The position numbers were made by a program, and so were the translations under genes. A stretch of DNA of 64,000 bases, from positions 3,720,001 to 3,784,000 of the forward strand of contig OY762444.1 of the NCBI GenBank assembly GCA_963665735.1, in the 5' to 3' direction. The notes beneath the pieces are model-generated. The model worked only from the letters and a program-made list of their open reading frames with translations. It ran no database searches and was not told where the DNA came from. The stretch comes from CATOSK01 sp963665735. Lineage in GTDB: Bacteria > Chloroflexota > Dehalococcoidia > Lucifugimonadales > UBA3495. Positions 8,750-17,139 of the stretch are shown one piece after another. Each line of letters starts with the position of its first letter. Within the stretch, counting starts at the first letter, position 1.

Positions 8750-9835
8750 CTAAAACCGCCGGTGCGCCAGGAAATCCACCAACTCCGCCACTTCGTCCCT
8801 GGCCCAGCCGGGAAGCTCAACGCCTTCCAGTGCCTGCGCCGCGGAATGGGCGCTGTCCTGGGTCAAAGAGTCGCAGTATTCGGCGGCCCCCACTTCCTCC
8901 AGAATAGACATAACCCGCTCAACGTCGGCGTCATCCAAATCTTCCTGGCGGTAGATTCGATGCAGGTCTTCCCGGGAACCGCCGGTAGTATGCTCGAAGG
9001 CAAAGACCACCGGAAAAGACTTCTTGCGGCGGCGGATGTCGTTATCGGTGGACTTGCCCGTCGCGCTCTCGTCCCCCCAAATGCCCAGGTAGTCGTCGCG
9101 TATCTGGAAGGCCCGCCCCAGGTAACTGCCAAAACGGGCGAAGGCGTCGGAGGCCGGACACTCCCCGGCGGCCAAAAACGCGCCGATATGAACGGAGCAA
9201 CGGATTAGCGCCCCGGTCTTGCCGGCAATCATGTGCAGATAGTCGGCGGCGGTAATGTCGGTGCGCGACTCGAACCCCATATCCTGGCACTGGCCGTCAA
9301 TCATTTCCAGGTACGTCTCGGTCAACATCCGCGATACGTGCAGGTTTTCCTCCCCGGTCCGGGTTTCGGGCCGGTGGCCGCAAAGCGCCGTAAGGTCTCC
9401 CAACGTCTGCATCGCGTTTCCGGCAGCCAGCGCTTTGGGAATGCCCCACAACGACCATACGGTAGCCTGGTGGCGTCGTTCCAGGTCCTGGTCCTGAATG
9501 TCGTCGTGAATCAGGGAAAAGTTGTGAATCAACTCCAGGGCGGCAGCAGCAGCGGCGGCGCGCTCCAGATTGCCTTCCAGCGCCTCGCAAGCGAACATAC
9601 ACAGCGTAGGACGTAGGGCCTTGCCTTGCGAAGAGGGAGTCGCGGCAGGTTGGCCGAATTGGTCAACCCAACCCAGGTGATACCGCATCAGGGGGGCCAG
9701 CAGTCCGCCCGCGTTGGAAGGGGCGGCCAGGAAAAGCTCCTGCTCCACCATGTCCTTGTAACGGGCGAACATGGCTGGCAGGCTGGGGCCAGGATTAGGG
9801 TCGGGGAGGGTGTCCCGGCTTTGGTCTGGCGCCAT
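8750..9835 (-). CDS. Polyprenyl diphosphate synthase (FPP/GGPP synthase family)
   Basis: 361 residues from ATG 9835; GTG 9889 and ATG 9772 are alternative starts. The trans-prenyltransferase fold is shown by the first aspartate motif (HDDIQDQD) with downstream RR-x-type basic residues (LERRHQ), and by the second motif RDDYLGIWGD, in which DDxxG replaces the classical DDxxD, as is common in actinobacterial and Chloroflexota short-chain synthases. It would supply farnesyl (or geranylgeranyl) diphosphate. As first gene of the hopanoid operon it most likely feeds HpnD/HpnC; chain length cannot be read with confidence. Confidence 0.88.
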   Translation of the reverse strand: MAPDQSRDTLPDPNPGPSLPAMFARYKDMVEQELFLAAPSNAGGLLAPLMRYHLGWVDQFGQPAATPSSQGKALRPTLCMFACEALEGNLERAAAAAAALELIHNFSLIHDDIQDQDLERRHQATVWSLWGIPKALAAGNAMQTLGDLTALCGHRPETRTGEENLHVSRMLTETYLEMIDGQCQDMGFESRTDITAADYLHMIAGKTGALIRCSVHIGAFLAAGECPASDAFARFGSYLGRAFQIRDDYLGIWGDESATGKSTDNDIRRRKKSFPVVFAFEHTTGGSREDLHRIYRQEDLDDADVERVMSILEEVGAAEYCDSLTQDSAHSAAQALEGVELPGWARDEVAELVDFLAHRRF

Positions 9836-9916
9836 ATCTCTACAACCCGGCAAGGGGGAAAGCTGAAATCTACGGCCCAGCGGGGCCACCCAAAATTGGC
9901 AAGGGTGACTGCCCGA

Positions 9917-9945
9917 ATCCTAGCAAAGCCCCAAAACACTGTCAA
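9917..9945 (-). promoter_or_regulatory. Candidate promoter of the hopanoid operon
   Basis: On the minus strand a perfect TTGACA (-35) is followed after 17 bases by TAGGAT (-10). Transcription would start near 9910, about 20 bases before the GTG at 9889 and 75 bases before ATG 9835. The -35 lies only 20 bases from the edge of a MITE-like element (9965-10130). Confidence 0.6.
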
Positions 9946-9964
9946 GATTAAGCGACCACTGCGG

Positions 9965-10130
9965 CAGGACGATTGCAAAGTCGGCAGTAACAGCATTGGA
10001 AGGTATTTCAATAGTCCCTTCCCCCTTGACGGGGGAAGGTTAGGATGGGGGTGACTGCCACATCAGGGAATTGTATTCCAATACTTGACTCCCTCCCCTT
10101 CCTTGGAAGGCGGACTTTGCAATCGTCCTG
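9965..10130. mobile_element. MITE-like element, copy 1 (166 bp)
   Basis: Perfect 18-bp terminal inverted repeats, CAGGACGATTGCAAAGTC, bound a 166-bp sequence with no ORF of note. It is flanked directly by ACCACTGCGG (9955-9964) and ACCACTGTGG (10131-10140), a probable 10-bp target duplication with one mismatch. The interior holds a hairpin of CCTTCCCCC and GGGGGAAGG. Related copies lie at 13314, 15634 and 63571. No transposase is present. With the promoter to its left it fills most of the 9890-10261 gap. Confidence 0.82.
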
Positions 10131-10261
10131 ACCACTGTGGCGGCTGGTCAGGGCCGGCCCGATTCCCTGGGGCCTTTCCCCGGCAAGAATTCGCAAACCG
10201 CCGATTATCTGTTACTATTCCATACTAAGTTGACATCAAGGAAACGGCGGGAGTTCATGGG

Positions 10262-11422
10262 ATGCCAGTCGAATGGATAACTTGGGGCCTCATCGCCCTT
10301 GCCTTAATCCTTGCCGCCGCCGGCATCGCGTTTTCTGCGCTGCTTTGGCAGACCCGAACCAGGAACCGGACACCCCAACCCCGCGTCCAAGTACCTGCGC
10401 CGCTTACCTATTCCGAAGAAGAGTACGTCCGCCAGTTCCGCGACCAGATTGAGTCAGCCCGTTCCCGGGGCAACTCTGAAGACGCCGAGGCCCTCCAGAC
10501 CCGGTACGAACAGGAACTGGAATCCCGGCGGGCCTTGGAATCCTTGCGCCCGTTGGCCCCCACCGAGTTGGGAGTGACCACCGACCGATTCTCCAAGGCC
10601 GACCAGGACACCATCCGGGACTTGCTGGACCAAGTGGAAAACTTGCCCCCGTCTGCCCTGAACCCCGCCAACTGTTTCCTGTTGGGCAATGCCTTCCACG
10701 AAGTAGGCGACTACGGCCCGGCGGTGGAGCAGTATTCCCGCTGCCTCCGGGCCGAGCCTGACCACACCCAAGCCAGAAACAACCGGGGGTTTTCCTACTT
10801 CCGCCTGGGCGAGTGCCTGCAAGCCATCCGCGATTACAACGAAGCCATCCGGCTCAGCCCGACAATGTCCCCGGCCTTCCATAACCGCGGGCTGGCCTTT
10901 TTGACCTTGGGCCAGTATAACGAAGCCGTCCAGGACTGCACCCGCGCCATCAACCTCGACCCCAACGTCCCCAATGCCTACGTGACCCGCGGACTGGCCT
11001 ACGTCAACCTGGGCCAGCACCAGAAAGCCATCGAAGACTACAACCGCGCCATCAAAATCAGCCCCGACCATGCCGAGGCGTACAACAACCGTGGCGTGGC
11101 TAACGTCAACGTGGGACGCGACCAGAACGCCATTCAGGACTACACCGACGCCATCCGCATTGACCCGGATTTTGCCTTGGCTTACAGCAACCGCGGCCTG
11201 GCTTGGGCCAACTTGCAGCGCCATCAGGAAGCCATCGCCGACTACAACACCGCTACCGAACTTGACCCCGGTTTCGCCCAGGCGTATCGCAACCGCGGAG
11301 CCGCCCATTTCCAGTTGGGCCAGCACCAACAGGCGTTGCAGGACTACGAAATGGCGGCCAACCTCGACATTGATTCCTCCCCCAACGCCTCCGGCGACCC
11401 TCGCCTCCCGGCCGGTTCCTGA
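10262..11422 (+). CDS. Membrane-anchored TPR repeat protein
   Basis: 386 residues. An N-terminal transmembrane helix (about residues 7-29) is followed by a charged linker to residue 125 and then six to seven TPR units of 34 residues (about 140-370), each with the NNRG/YxxLG...AIxDYxxAIxLxP pattern. TPRs are protein-interaction scaffolds; the partner is unknown. The start ATG 10262 has GGCGGGAG upstream. The gene stands alone between two repeat-containing or tRNA-containing gaps and has no operon partner on its strand. Its function cannot be named from sequence. Confidence 0.85.
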   Translation: MPVEWITWGLIALALILAAAGIAFSALLWQTRTRNRTPQPRVQVPAPLTYSEEEYVRQFRDQIESARSRGNSEDAEALQTRYEQELESRRALESLRPLAPTELGVTTDRFSKADQDTIRDLLDQVENLPPSALNPANCFLLGNAFHEVGDYGPAVEQYSRCLRAEPDHTQARNNRGFSYFRLGECLQAIRDYNEAIRLSPTMSPAFHNRGLAFLTLGQYNEAVQDCTRAINLDPNVPNAYVTRGLAYVNLGQHQKAIEDYNRAIKISPDHAEAYNNRGVANVNVGRDQNAIQDYTDAIRIDPDFALAYSNRGLAWANLQRHQEAIADYNTATELDPGFAQAYRNRGAAHFQLGQHQQALQDYEMAANLDIDSSPNASGDPRLPAGS

Positions 11423-11514
11423 CCCCATCCCGGCGATTCCCAGGCAAAACTGCCCTCGGCCCGATTCGTGGTCAGTAACGGCGAAACTTGCGTAGCGGTA
11501 CGCCCGTTGCAAGA

Positions 11515-11589
11515 TGGTCGGGACGGGCAGGATCGAACTGCCGACCTCCTGGTCCCAAACCAGGCGCCCTACCGCTGGGCCACGCCCCG
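11515..11589 (-). tRNA. tRNA-Pro (anticodon UGG)
   Basis: On the minus strand the acceptor arms CGGGGCG and CGTCCCG pair over 7 bp with one G-U. The anticodon stem CCTGG/CCAGG encloses TTTGGGA, anticodon TGG. The T-loop GTTCGATC is normal, and the 3' CCA is encoded. Confidence 0.95.
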
Positions 11590-11619
11590 AAGGAAGTCAG
11601 GGACAACTGAAAAAGGAGA

Positions 11620-11694
11620 TGGTACCCCCGGAGAGGATCGAACTCTCGTCTCTGGCTCCGGAGGCCAGCACTCTATCCGCTGAGCTACAGGGGC
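11620..11694 (-). tRNA. tRNA-Arg (anticodon CCG)
   Basis: The minus-strand cloverleaf has acceptor arms GCCCCTG and CGGGGGT, with G-U pairs at the first and sixth positions. The anticodon stem CTGGC/GCCAG encloses CTCCGGA, anticodon CCG, reading the Arg codon CGG. The T-arm is GAGAG/CTCTC with TTCGATC. CCA is encoded. It lies 30 bases upstream of tRNA-Pro and is probably cotranscribed with it. Confidence 0.95.
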
Positions 11695-12186
11695 GCTCCT
11701 GTCCATGTTAACATGGCCCGCCCAACGCTACAAGACAACCCGGCCAGTCGCCAGGACTTTTTGATTTTCATTCCATAGCTCAAGTATGTCATTCTGAGCA
11801 AAGCGAAGAATCTAAAATTCTTGCCTTCGCCAACCCTGCCCTGAGCATGGCCGAAGGGGTCGCCTTACCCGTAGGATTTTAGACCCTTCACTTCGTTCAG
11901 GGTAACATTGGGGTTGCCACTGCAACAATCGAAAGACCCTACTCGCCGTCCAGGGCAATCGCATTTAGATTCTTCCATTGGTTGGGCAGGAATCACCTGA
12001 GCGTGGTAGGGGCAGGTTTCAAACCTGCCCCTACGGTCTTGTCTTTGGAAAAGGTCAAGAAAACAGAGAACGCCCCTGGAAAACGCCAGTGGAATGTCAA
12101 ATGCAATCGTCCCCGCCACAAACCCCCTCCGGTGGACAATCGCCCCCGCCGGCACTAGACTACAAGCGCAAACCCAGGCGCCATTT
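11695..12186. repeat. Non-coding gap with dispersed repeats
   Basis: No convincing gene. It holds an inverted copy of a short dispersed repeat (GTCATTCTGAGCAAAGCGAA, from about 11789; relatives at about 59750 and 63733), a CCTGAGC...GCCGAAGG repeat fragment (about 11848) and a near-perfect palindrome at 12006-12034 with 14-base arms GTAGGGGCAGGTTT/AAACCTGCCCCTAC. The end of the gap carries AGGAGG as ribosome-binding site of the next gene. Confidence 0.7.
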
Positions 12187-12200
12187 CAGGAGGTGGCCCC

Positions 12201-13253
12201 ATGCCCGTTTTCCCGCCCGATTATCTGCACAAAGTCGCCTACCACATCTACGTGGCCAAAGGCACCCCCGAAGACGAAGCCGAGGTTGTCGCAACCCACC
12301 AGGTCAAGGCCAATCTGGTAGGTCACGACTCCCACGGCGTAATCCACATCCCCGAGTATTGCGAGCGCATTGACAAGGGCCACATCGTCCCCGGCGCTCC
12401 CTTCGTCGTGGAACAGGAAACCCCCACCACCGCCGTCATCAACGGCAACTGGGGCTTCGGTTTCGTCGTCACCGAAAAGGCTACCCGCATGGTCATTGAA
12501 AAGGCCAAGACCCAGGGCGTCGCCGCCATAACCGTCCACCTGCAAAGCCACATCGGACGCCTCGGCGACTACTCCACCATGATTGCCCAGGAAGGCATGA
12601 TTGGCATGATAACCGCCGACTCCGGCGCCGGCCCCAAGGCGGTGGCCCCCTTCGGCGGGCGCGCCCGGCGGCTGGGAACCAACCCCATCTGCATGGGCAT
12701 CCCCAGCGACCTGGAAGGCCAGGTCTTGCTGGACATGGCTACCAGCGCCGTCGCCGCCGGCAAGATTGGCCTGGCCCGCAACCGCAACGAGGCCGTTCCC
12801 GTGGGCTGGATTATTGACAAGGACGGCAACCCCACCACCGACCCCAACGATTACCCCGCTGGCGGCGCCATCCTGCCCGTGGGAGCCGACCAGGGACACA
12901 AGGGCTACGGCCTGTCCTTCATGGTGGAAATCTTTTCCGGCCTGCTTACCGGCTTGGGTTTTGGCATAGACCCCCAGGCCCGCCACAACGACGGCGTGTT
13001 CGTCGTGGCCTTCGACGTGGAGAAGTTTCGGCCTCTGGCCGACTTCAAGCGCGAAGTCAAGGAATTTACCGAATTCGTCAAGACCTCTCCCCCGGCCCAG
13101 GGTTTCAACGAAGTCCTGTACCCCGGAGAAATCGAATACAAGACCGAGTTGCAGCGCCGGGCCGAAGGAATCTTCGTCGAGGATGAGACTTGGCGCCAAA
13201 TCACCGAGCTGATGCACGAGCTTAACGTAGCCGAAACGGTGGGCCAGCCCTAA
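12201..13253 (+). CDS. Ldh2-family malate/L-lactate dehydrogenase-like oxidoreductase
   Basis: 350 residues of the Ldh2/YlbC/ComC-type NAD(P)-dependent 2-hydroxyacid dehydrogenase family, unrelated to classical LDH. The conserved DSHGV segment near residue 48, the RxGTNP-type turn (RRLGTNPICMGIPS), and the DQGHKGYGLSFMVEIFSGLLTG segment near residue 230 are diagnostic. Members oxidise L-malate, L-lactate, ureidoglycolate or sulfolactate; the substrate is not evident here. ATG 12201 is preceded by AGGAGG. It is a lone gene followed by a MITE-like element. Confidence 0.88.
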   Translation: MPVFPPDYLHKVAYHIYVAKGTPEDEAEVVATHQVKANLVGHDSHGVIHIPEYCERIDKGHIVPGAPFVVEQETPTTAVINGNWGFGFVVTEKATRMVIEKAKTQGVAAITVHLQSHIGRLGDYSTMIAQEGMIGMITADSGAGPKAVAPFGGRARRLGTNPICMGIPSDLEGQVLLDMATSAVAAGKIGLARNRNEAVPVGWIIDKDGNPTTDPNDYPAGGAILPVGADQGHKGYGLSFMVEIFSGLLTGLGFGIDPQARHNDGVFVVAFDVEKFRPLADFKREVKEFTEFVKTSPPAQGFNEVLYPGEIEYKTELQRRAEGIFVEDETWRQITELMHELNVAETVGQP

Positions 13254-13597
13254 TCCTGCACCGTATCCATGCCCGGTAGTGGCTTACCAAGGGCAAGCTC
13301 CACCCCGGCGCGCCAGGACGATTGCTAAGTCGGTAGGAACAATGTTGGGAAGCCTTCCAATAGTCCCTTCCCCCTTGACGGGGGAAGGTTAGGATGGGGG
13401 TGAACGCCAACGCAGGGTAATGTATCCCTGTCCTGAGCCACCTCCCCATCGTTGGGACATGGACTTTGCAATCGTCCTGTCCCCACCCGGCCCGGCGTGG
13501 GCGGGCCAGTGCAGTATCATTGACTAACGGCGGTAGGCTCCTTGTGTAGCCCATCGTTGAACCGAACCGCATTAAGGAACAACGGAGGTTGCCCTTT
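13254..13597. other. Intergenic gap dominated by a MITE-like element
   Basis: Apart from the element at 13314-13479 the gap holds about 60 bases of unremarkable sequence on the left and about 118 on the right, ending with CGGAGG at 13583-13588, the ribosome-binding site of the hydrolase gene. Confidence 0.6.
13314..13479. mobile_element. MITE-like element, copy 2 (166 bp)
   Basis: The same length as copy 1, with terminal inverted repeats CAGGACGATTGCTAAGTC (one change) and CAGGACGATTGCAAAGTC read inward. The interior matches copies 1 and 3, including the CCTTCCCCC/GGGGGAAGG hairpin. No clear target duplication is seen at this copy. Confidence 0.8.
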
Positions 13598-14392
13598 ATG
13601 GCCCGACACGAGGAACGTATGCTGCCCCTGCGTGGCGGCAAATTCCAGGTGCAGTTGGTGGAAGGCGGCGCCGGCCCCAACCTGCTCTACCTGCACGGGG
13701 CCGGCGGCTACACCGGCTGGACGCCTTTCTTGGACAATCTGGCCGAAAACTACCGCGTTTACGCCCCGGCCCATCCCGGCGTGGCTGGCACCTTGGGACT
13801 GGAGCGCCTGGACGACCTTTGGGACTTGGTGCTTTTCTACGAAGAGTTGATGGACGGCCTGGGGTTATCCCGCTCCCACGTCATCGGCCATTCCTACGGC
13901 GGGCTGCTGGCGGCGGAATTGGCCGCTCACCGGCCCGACCGGGTGGACAAACTGGCTCTGGTGGCCCCCTTGGGCCTCTGGCTGAAAGATGCGCCGGTAG
14001 CCGACTTTTTCATGCTCACCCCATCGGAACGGGAACCCCTGCTCTGGCACGACCCGGAATCCGACATTGCCAAGAGTTACGGCGCGCGCCCCGAAGACCC
14101 CGGGGAAAGAATGGAGGCCGACCTGGACCGCACCAAAACCCTGTCGGCCATCGGCAAATTCATCTGGCCCATCCCGGACAAGGGGCTGCCCAAGCGGGCG
14201 CACCGCATAACCGTTCCCACCCTGCTGCTTTGGGGCGACAGCGACGGCATCGTTCCCCCGGTGTACGGCCCGGCTTTTCAATCCCTCTTGCCCCAGGCCC
14301 GGTTGGAGATTATCGAAGATTGCGGTCACATCCCCCAACTGGAACGCCCCGCCGAGTTTCTGGCCGCGATAACGGGTTTCCTGGGGGAATAA
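13598..14392 (+). CDS. Alpha/beta hydrolase
   Basis: 264 residues with the alpha/beta hydrolase fold. The oxyanion segment YLHGAGG (about residue 31), the nucleophile elbow GHSYGG, the acid in WGDSDGIVP and the histidine in EDCGHIPQLE form a complete Ser-Asp-His triad. ATG 13598 with GGAGG nine bases upstream is chosen over TTG 13589. It resembles the MhpC/epoxide-hydrolase-like subfamily, but the substrate cannot be inferred. The ferritin gene follows after about 70 bases on the same strand. Confidence 0.87.
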   Translation: MARHEERMLPLRGGKFQVQLVEGGAGPNLLYLHGAGGYTGWTPFLDNLAENYRVYAPAHPGVAGTLGLERLDDLWDLVLFYEELMDGLGLSRSHVIGHSYGGLLAAELAAHRPDRVDKLALVAPLGLWLKDAPVADFFMLTPSEREPLLWHDPESDIAKSYGARPEDPGERMEADLDRTKTLSAIGKFIWPIPDKGLPKRAHRITVPTLLLWGDSDGIVPPVYGPAFQSLLPQARLEIIEDCGHIPQLERPAEFLAAITGFLGE

Positions 14393-14462
14393 CCCGTCTC
14401 TCCCTCTCCGCCGGCATTGAGCAACGATAGGGTTAAACGATAGGGTTAAAGGAGTCTGTACG

Positions 14463-14987
14463 ATGGCAATTGCCCCGGTGATGCAGGACGCTCTCAACCG
14501 CCACCTGAACCAGGAATTTTTCGCTTCCTATCTGTACCTTTCTATGGCCGCCTATTGCGACCAAATCAACCTGCCCGGGTTTTCCCACTGGATGCGAATC
14601 CAAAGCCAGGAAGAGTACGACCACGCCATGAAACTCTACGACTTCATCCTGGACCGGGATGGGCAGGTCATCCTTGCCCCCATAGCCCAGCCCCATTTGG
14701 AGTTCGAATCCGCCCTGGACGTGATGGAACAGACCCTGGAACATGAGCGTGGCGTTTCCAACTTGATTGACCGTCTCTACGGGCTGGCCGTCGAACAAGG
14801 CGATTACGCCACCCAGGTGCATCTGCAATGGTTCATCACTGAGCAGGTGGAAGAGGAAAAAATCGCCAAGGACATCGTGGAACACCTGAAAATGTTCGGC
14901 CAGGAAGGGGAAGCTCTGTTGTTGCTCGACCGGCAGCTGGCAATCAGGATGCCAACCCAGGCCCCCACTCAGGCCCCGCCGGCCTAA
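14463..14987 (+). CDS. Non-haem ferritin
   Basis: 174 residues with the ferritin four-helix bundle. Ferroxidase ligands are visible in order: E near residue 18 (NQEFFASYLYLS), the E-E-x-x-H group near 50 (QSQEEYDHAMKLYDFI), E near 94 (EQTLEHERGVS) and the QWFITEQVEEEK segment near 125. Bacterial FtnA proteins oxidise Fe(II) and store it as ferric mineral in a 24-mer in the cytosol. The gene has AAAGGAG in front of ATG. It lies about 1 kb from the SUF iron-sulfur genes, which are transcribed on the opposite strand. A Pro/Ala-rich tail of about 15 residues follows the last helix. Confidence 0.93.
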   Translation: MAIAPVMQDALNRHLNQEFFASYLYLSMAAYCDQINLPGFSHWMRIQSQEEYDHAMKLYDFILDRDGQVILAPIAQPHLEFESALDVMEQTLEHERGVSNLIDRLYGLAVEQGDYATQVHLQWFITEQVEEEKIAKDIVEHLKMFGQEGEALLLLDRQLAIRMPTQAPTQAPPA

Positions 14988-15032
14988 CCGGGCCGGTGGC
15001 TTACGCGGATTAGGACTATCGCGGGAGCAGTC

Positions 15033-15587
15033 ATGGAAGTGAAGGATTTTATTGAGGATGCCTTGGCCCAGGAAGACCGCCTGCTGCGGGAGGCGGTGGA
15101 CGACCTGACGCCGGAGGAATTGGCCTGGCAGCCGGGGCCGGAGTCCAACCCCATCGGCTGGACGATTTGGCACACGCTGCGGGTGGAAGATATGTGGGTG
15201 CAGTTCTTCGCCCAGCGTCAAAAGGAGTTATGGGAACGGGACGGCTGGCACGAAAAGTTTAGCCTCCCCACCCGCGACAACGGTTTCAACCACACTCCCC
15301 AACAGGTAGCCGACTTCCCAACCCTCGACCTCAAAACCCTGCTTGATTACGGGGCGGCGGTGCGGGCCGCAACCTTGGAGTTCCTGCGCGGGCTGGACGA
15401 TGATGGTCTGGCGGCTACGCCTTGGGCCGACCGCCCCGACATCTGGTGGCACAACCTGGCGATTGCGTCCATGTTCCGCCAGCTTATCGGCGAGTTCTAC
15501 CAGCACCTGGGCCAGATTGCCTACCTGAAAGGACTGCAACGCGGCTTTGGAGGGTTGCCGCCGGACTTCGCCACCCCCAACCGTTAA
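15033..15587 (+). CDS. DinB/DUF664-family protein
   Basis: 184 residues, predicted four-helix DinB-like fold. The metal-binding histidines expected for the fold are present: H in TIWHTLRVEDMW (about residue 49) and H in FYQHLGQIAYLKG (about 163), with another in WWHNLAIA (about 148). Family members include bacillithiol/mycothiol-dependent transferases and many uncharacterised proteins; no specific substrate can be named. It follows ferritin by 45 bases on the same strand and may share its transcript. Confidence 0.8.
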   Translation: MEVKDFIEDALAQEDRLLREAVDDLTPEELAWQPGPESNPIGWTIWHTLRVEDMWVQFFAQRQKELWERDGWHEKFSLPTRDNGFNHTPQQVADFPTLDLKTLLDYGAAVRAATLEFLRGLDDDGLAATPWADRPDIWWHNLAIASMFRQLIGEFYQHLGQIAYLKGLQRGFGGLPPDFATPNR

Positions 15588-15633
15588 CCCATCCCGCCCA
15601 AGAGAGTGTGTCAACAATCCCCTCACCCTCCGA

Positions 15634-15797
15634 CAGGACGATTGCAAAGTCGGTAGGAACAGTGTTGGGAGGTGTTTCAATAGTCCCTTCCCCCTTGACC
15701 GGGGAAGGTTAGGATGGGGGTGACCGCCACGGCAAGGAATTGTTCCCCATCCTGGACACCTCCCCATCGTTGGAACGTGGACTTTGCAATCCTCCAG
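15634..15797. mobile_element. MITE-like element, copy 3 (164 bp)
   Basis: The left end is CAGGACGATTGCAAAGTC; the right end is a diverged inverted copy. Flanks CACCCTCCGA (15624-15633) and CACCCTCCAA (15798-15807) form a probable 10-bp target duplication with one mismatch. The interior matches copies 1 and 2. It separates convergent genes (the DinB gene and the NifU-like gene). Confidence 0.8.
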
Positions 15798-15833
15798 CAC
15801 CCTCCAAGAGGGAGGGTTGGTGTGGGGGTGGCG

Positions 15834-16292
15834 CTACCCGCCGGCCGCCCGATCAATGCCCTCTTCCAGAGCTACCCAGGGCAGCAGGGCGCACTTGATA
15901 CGCACCGGGTACTGGCGCACCACCTGAAGGGCGGGCAAGTCCCCCATGTCTTCCAGAGCGTCGTCGTTAACGCTTTCCCCCTGCATCATGCGCCGGAATT
16001 GTCGGGAAAGCTCACTCAACTGGAGTAGCGTCTTTCCGGTCATGCACTCGGCCATCATAGAAGCCGAAGCCTGGATAATGGAACAGCCCTGGGAAACCGA
16101 ACTGACGGCGGCAACCCGTCCTTGCGAGTCCAGCCGGACTTGCAGCGTAACCTCATCGCCGCAGAAGGGGTTGAACTCGTGGGACTCGAAATCGGGGACG
16201 GCCACGGGTTCCCGGTGGCGGGGTTGCCGGTAATGGGCCATGATGGCGTCGCCGTAAAGGCCGTCCAGGGGAATGTCGGGCAACTGGGCCAT
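15834..16292 (-). CDS. Second NifU/SufU-like Fe-S scaffold protein
   Basis: 152 residues from ATG 16292; the frame is open to 16361, but family homology begins at MAQLPD. The three scaffold cysteines (C44 in NPFCGDE, C70 in SQGCSIIQ, C134 in RIKCALLP) and the conserved Asp after the first are all intact, so it should bind metal or assemble clusters. It differs from the SufU at 17140 in almost all other positions, so it is an old paralogue. It is the last gene of the minus-strand SUF group, separated from sufU by a toxin-antitoxin pair. Confidence 0.88.
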   Translation of the reverse strand: MAQLPDIPLDGLYGDAIMAHYRQPRHREPVAVPDFESHEFNPFCGDEVTLQVRLDSQGRVAAVSSVSQGCSIIQASASMMAECMTGKTLLQLSELSRQFRRMMQGESVNDDALEDMGDLPALQVVRQYPVRIKCALLPWVALEEGIDRAAGG

Positions 16293-16375
16293 GTCGGAAG
16301 TCTCGGCGGGCGGTAATGGTGTCCGGGCCAGATTACCACAAAAGGCCGGGTTTAGGGCCAACGGCGACGGTCAAA

Positions 16376-16732
16376 TCAGCGGCGCGAACTGACGAACAAT
16401 ATCTGACTTTCCCATTCGTCCTCCAGACCGTACAACACCATGTCTTCCAAAAACCCCAAGACCTGGGCCGGTGTATTTCCCTCGCCGATTAACACCAACC
16501 CCGGCATACCCCTGCCCTCGGCAACCCGGGATTCGGCCAAGGGCTTCATAGTGGATACGTCGTGGGTTATAACGACCCGGCCATTCACCGCAGCCCATTC
16601 CAGGATGTCGGAGTCGGCTGTCGCAACAAGGCCGGCGTCCTGGACACGAACAATATCAACAGTTGGCAAACGCGCTTCAAGAGCTTGAACCAAGTATCGT
16701 TCAATGTTTTCGTCGGCCAGGAAACTGGTCAC
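16376..16732 (-). CDS. DUF5615 PIN-like toxin
   Basis: 118 residues. FLADENI at the N-terminus gives the first acidic residues of a PIN-like RNase fold, followed by QDAG, DSDILEWAAVNGRVVITHD and GLVLIGEG, the pattern of the DUF5615 (VapC-like) family. Start GTG 16732 overlaps the upstream DUF433 stop by 4 bases (GTGA). The pair is a likely type II toxin-antitoxin module, the toxin being a probable ribonuclease; this is inferred from family and pairing. It interrupts the SUF gene group. Confidence 0.85.
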   Translation of the reverse strand: MTSFLADENIERYLVQALEARLPTVDIVRVQDAGLVATADSDILEWAAVNGRVVITHDVSTMKPLAESRVAEGRGMPGLVLIGEGNTPAQVLGFLEDMVLYGLEDEWESQILFVSSRR

Positions 16733-17100
16733 TCCGGTAGCAAACCTTGGGCAACCCAGGCAGCTCGGGCGCGCTCGCGCAGGCGTTCCTGCCAATCCAG
16801 GGGAATCATGCCCTTGGCCACCAATTCACGGTTGTGTTCGGCGCTTCGCCGGTTGATTTCGTCCAGGTAGGCGTTGACCTCTTCCCGGTGACGCAGGCAA
16901 TAGCCTATGACCGAATGCACGTCGGCCGGGTCAAGGTCGAATTCGCCAGCGATTTGGTCAGCAGTGCGGGACTGCAACAGGTAACACTCCATGATGAACA
17001 TGAGCGTTATCCGGTGGCCGGTCAGCCTGACAATTCCGTCCTCGCCCAGCGTTAGGGGCAGCGGGTCAGGGGACAGGTCTAAGTATAAGTCCTCGTACAT
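16729..17100 (-). CDS. DUF433-family antitoxin
   Basis: 123 residues. The core GHRITLMFIMECYLLQSRTADQIAGEFDLDPADVHSVIGYCLRHREEVNAYL is the helix-turn-helix signature of DUF433 proteins, usually the DNA-binding antitoxin of DUF5615 toxins. An extra basic C-terminal helix (about residues 85-120) follows, as in longer family members. It lies 39 bases after sufU and directly before the toxin gene, with which it overlaps by 4 bases. Confidence 0.87.
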   Translation of the reverse strand: MYEDLYLDLSPDPLPLTLGEDGIVRLTGHRITLMFIMECYLLQSRTADQIAGEFDLDPADVHSVIGYCLRHREEVNAYLDEINRRSAEHNRELVAKGMIPLDWQERLRERARAAWVAQGLLPE

Positions 17101-17139
17101 AATCCGCCCTCCTGCACCCCATCATACGCCGGGTAAAGG

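Noticed and set aside
11468..11711. Small plus-strand frames over 11468-11711
   Set aside because: They are readings across the two tRNA genes (for example GRIELPTSWSQTRRPT), a common artefact.
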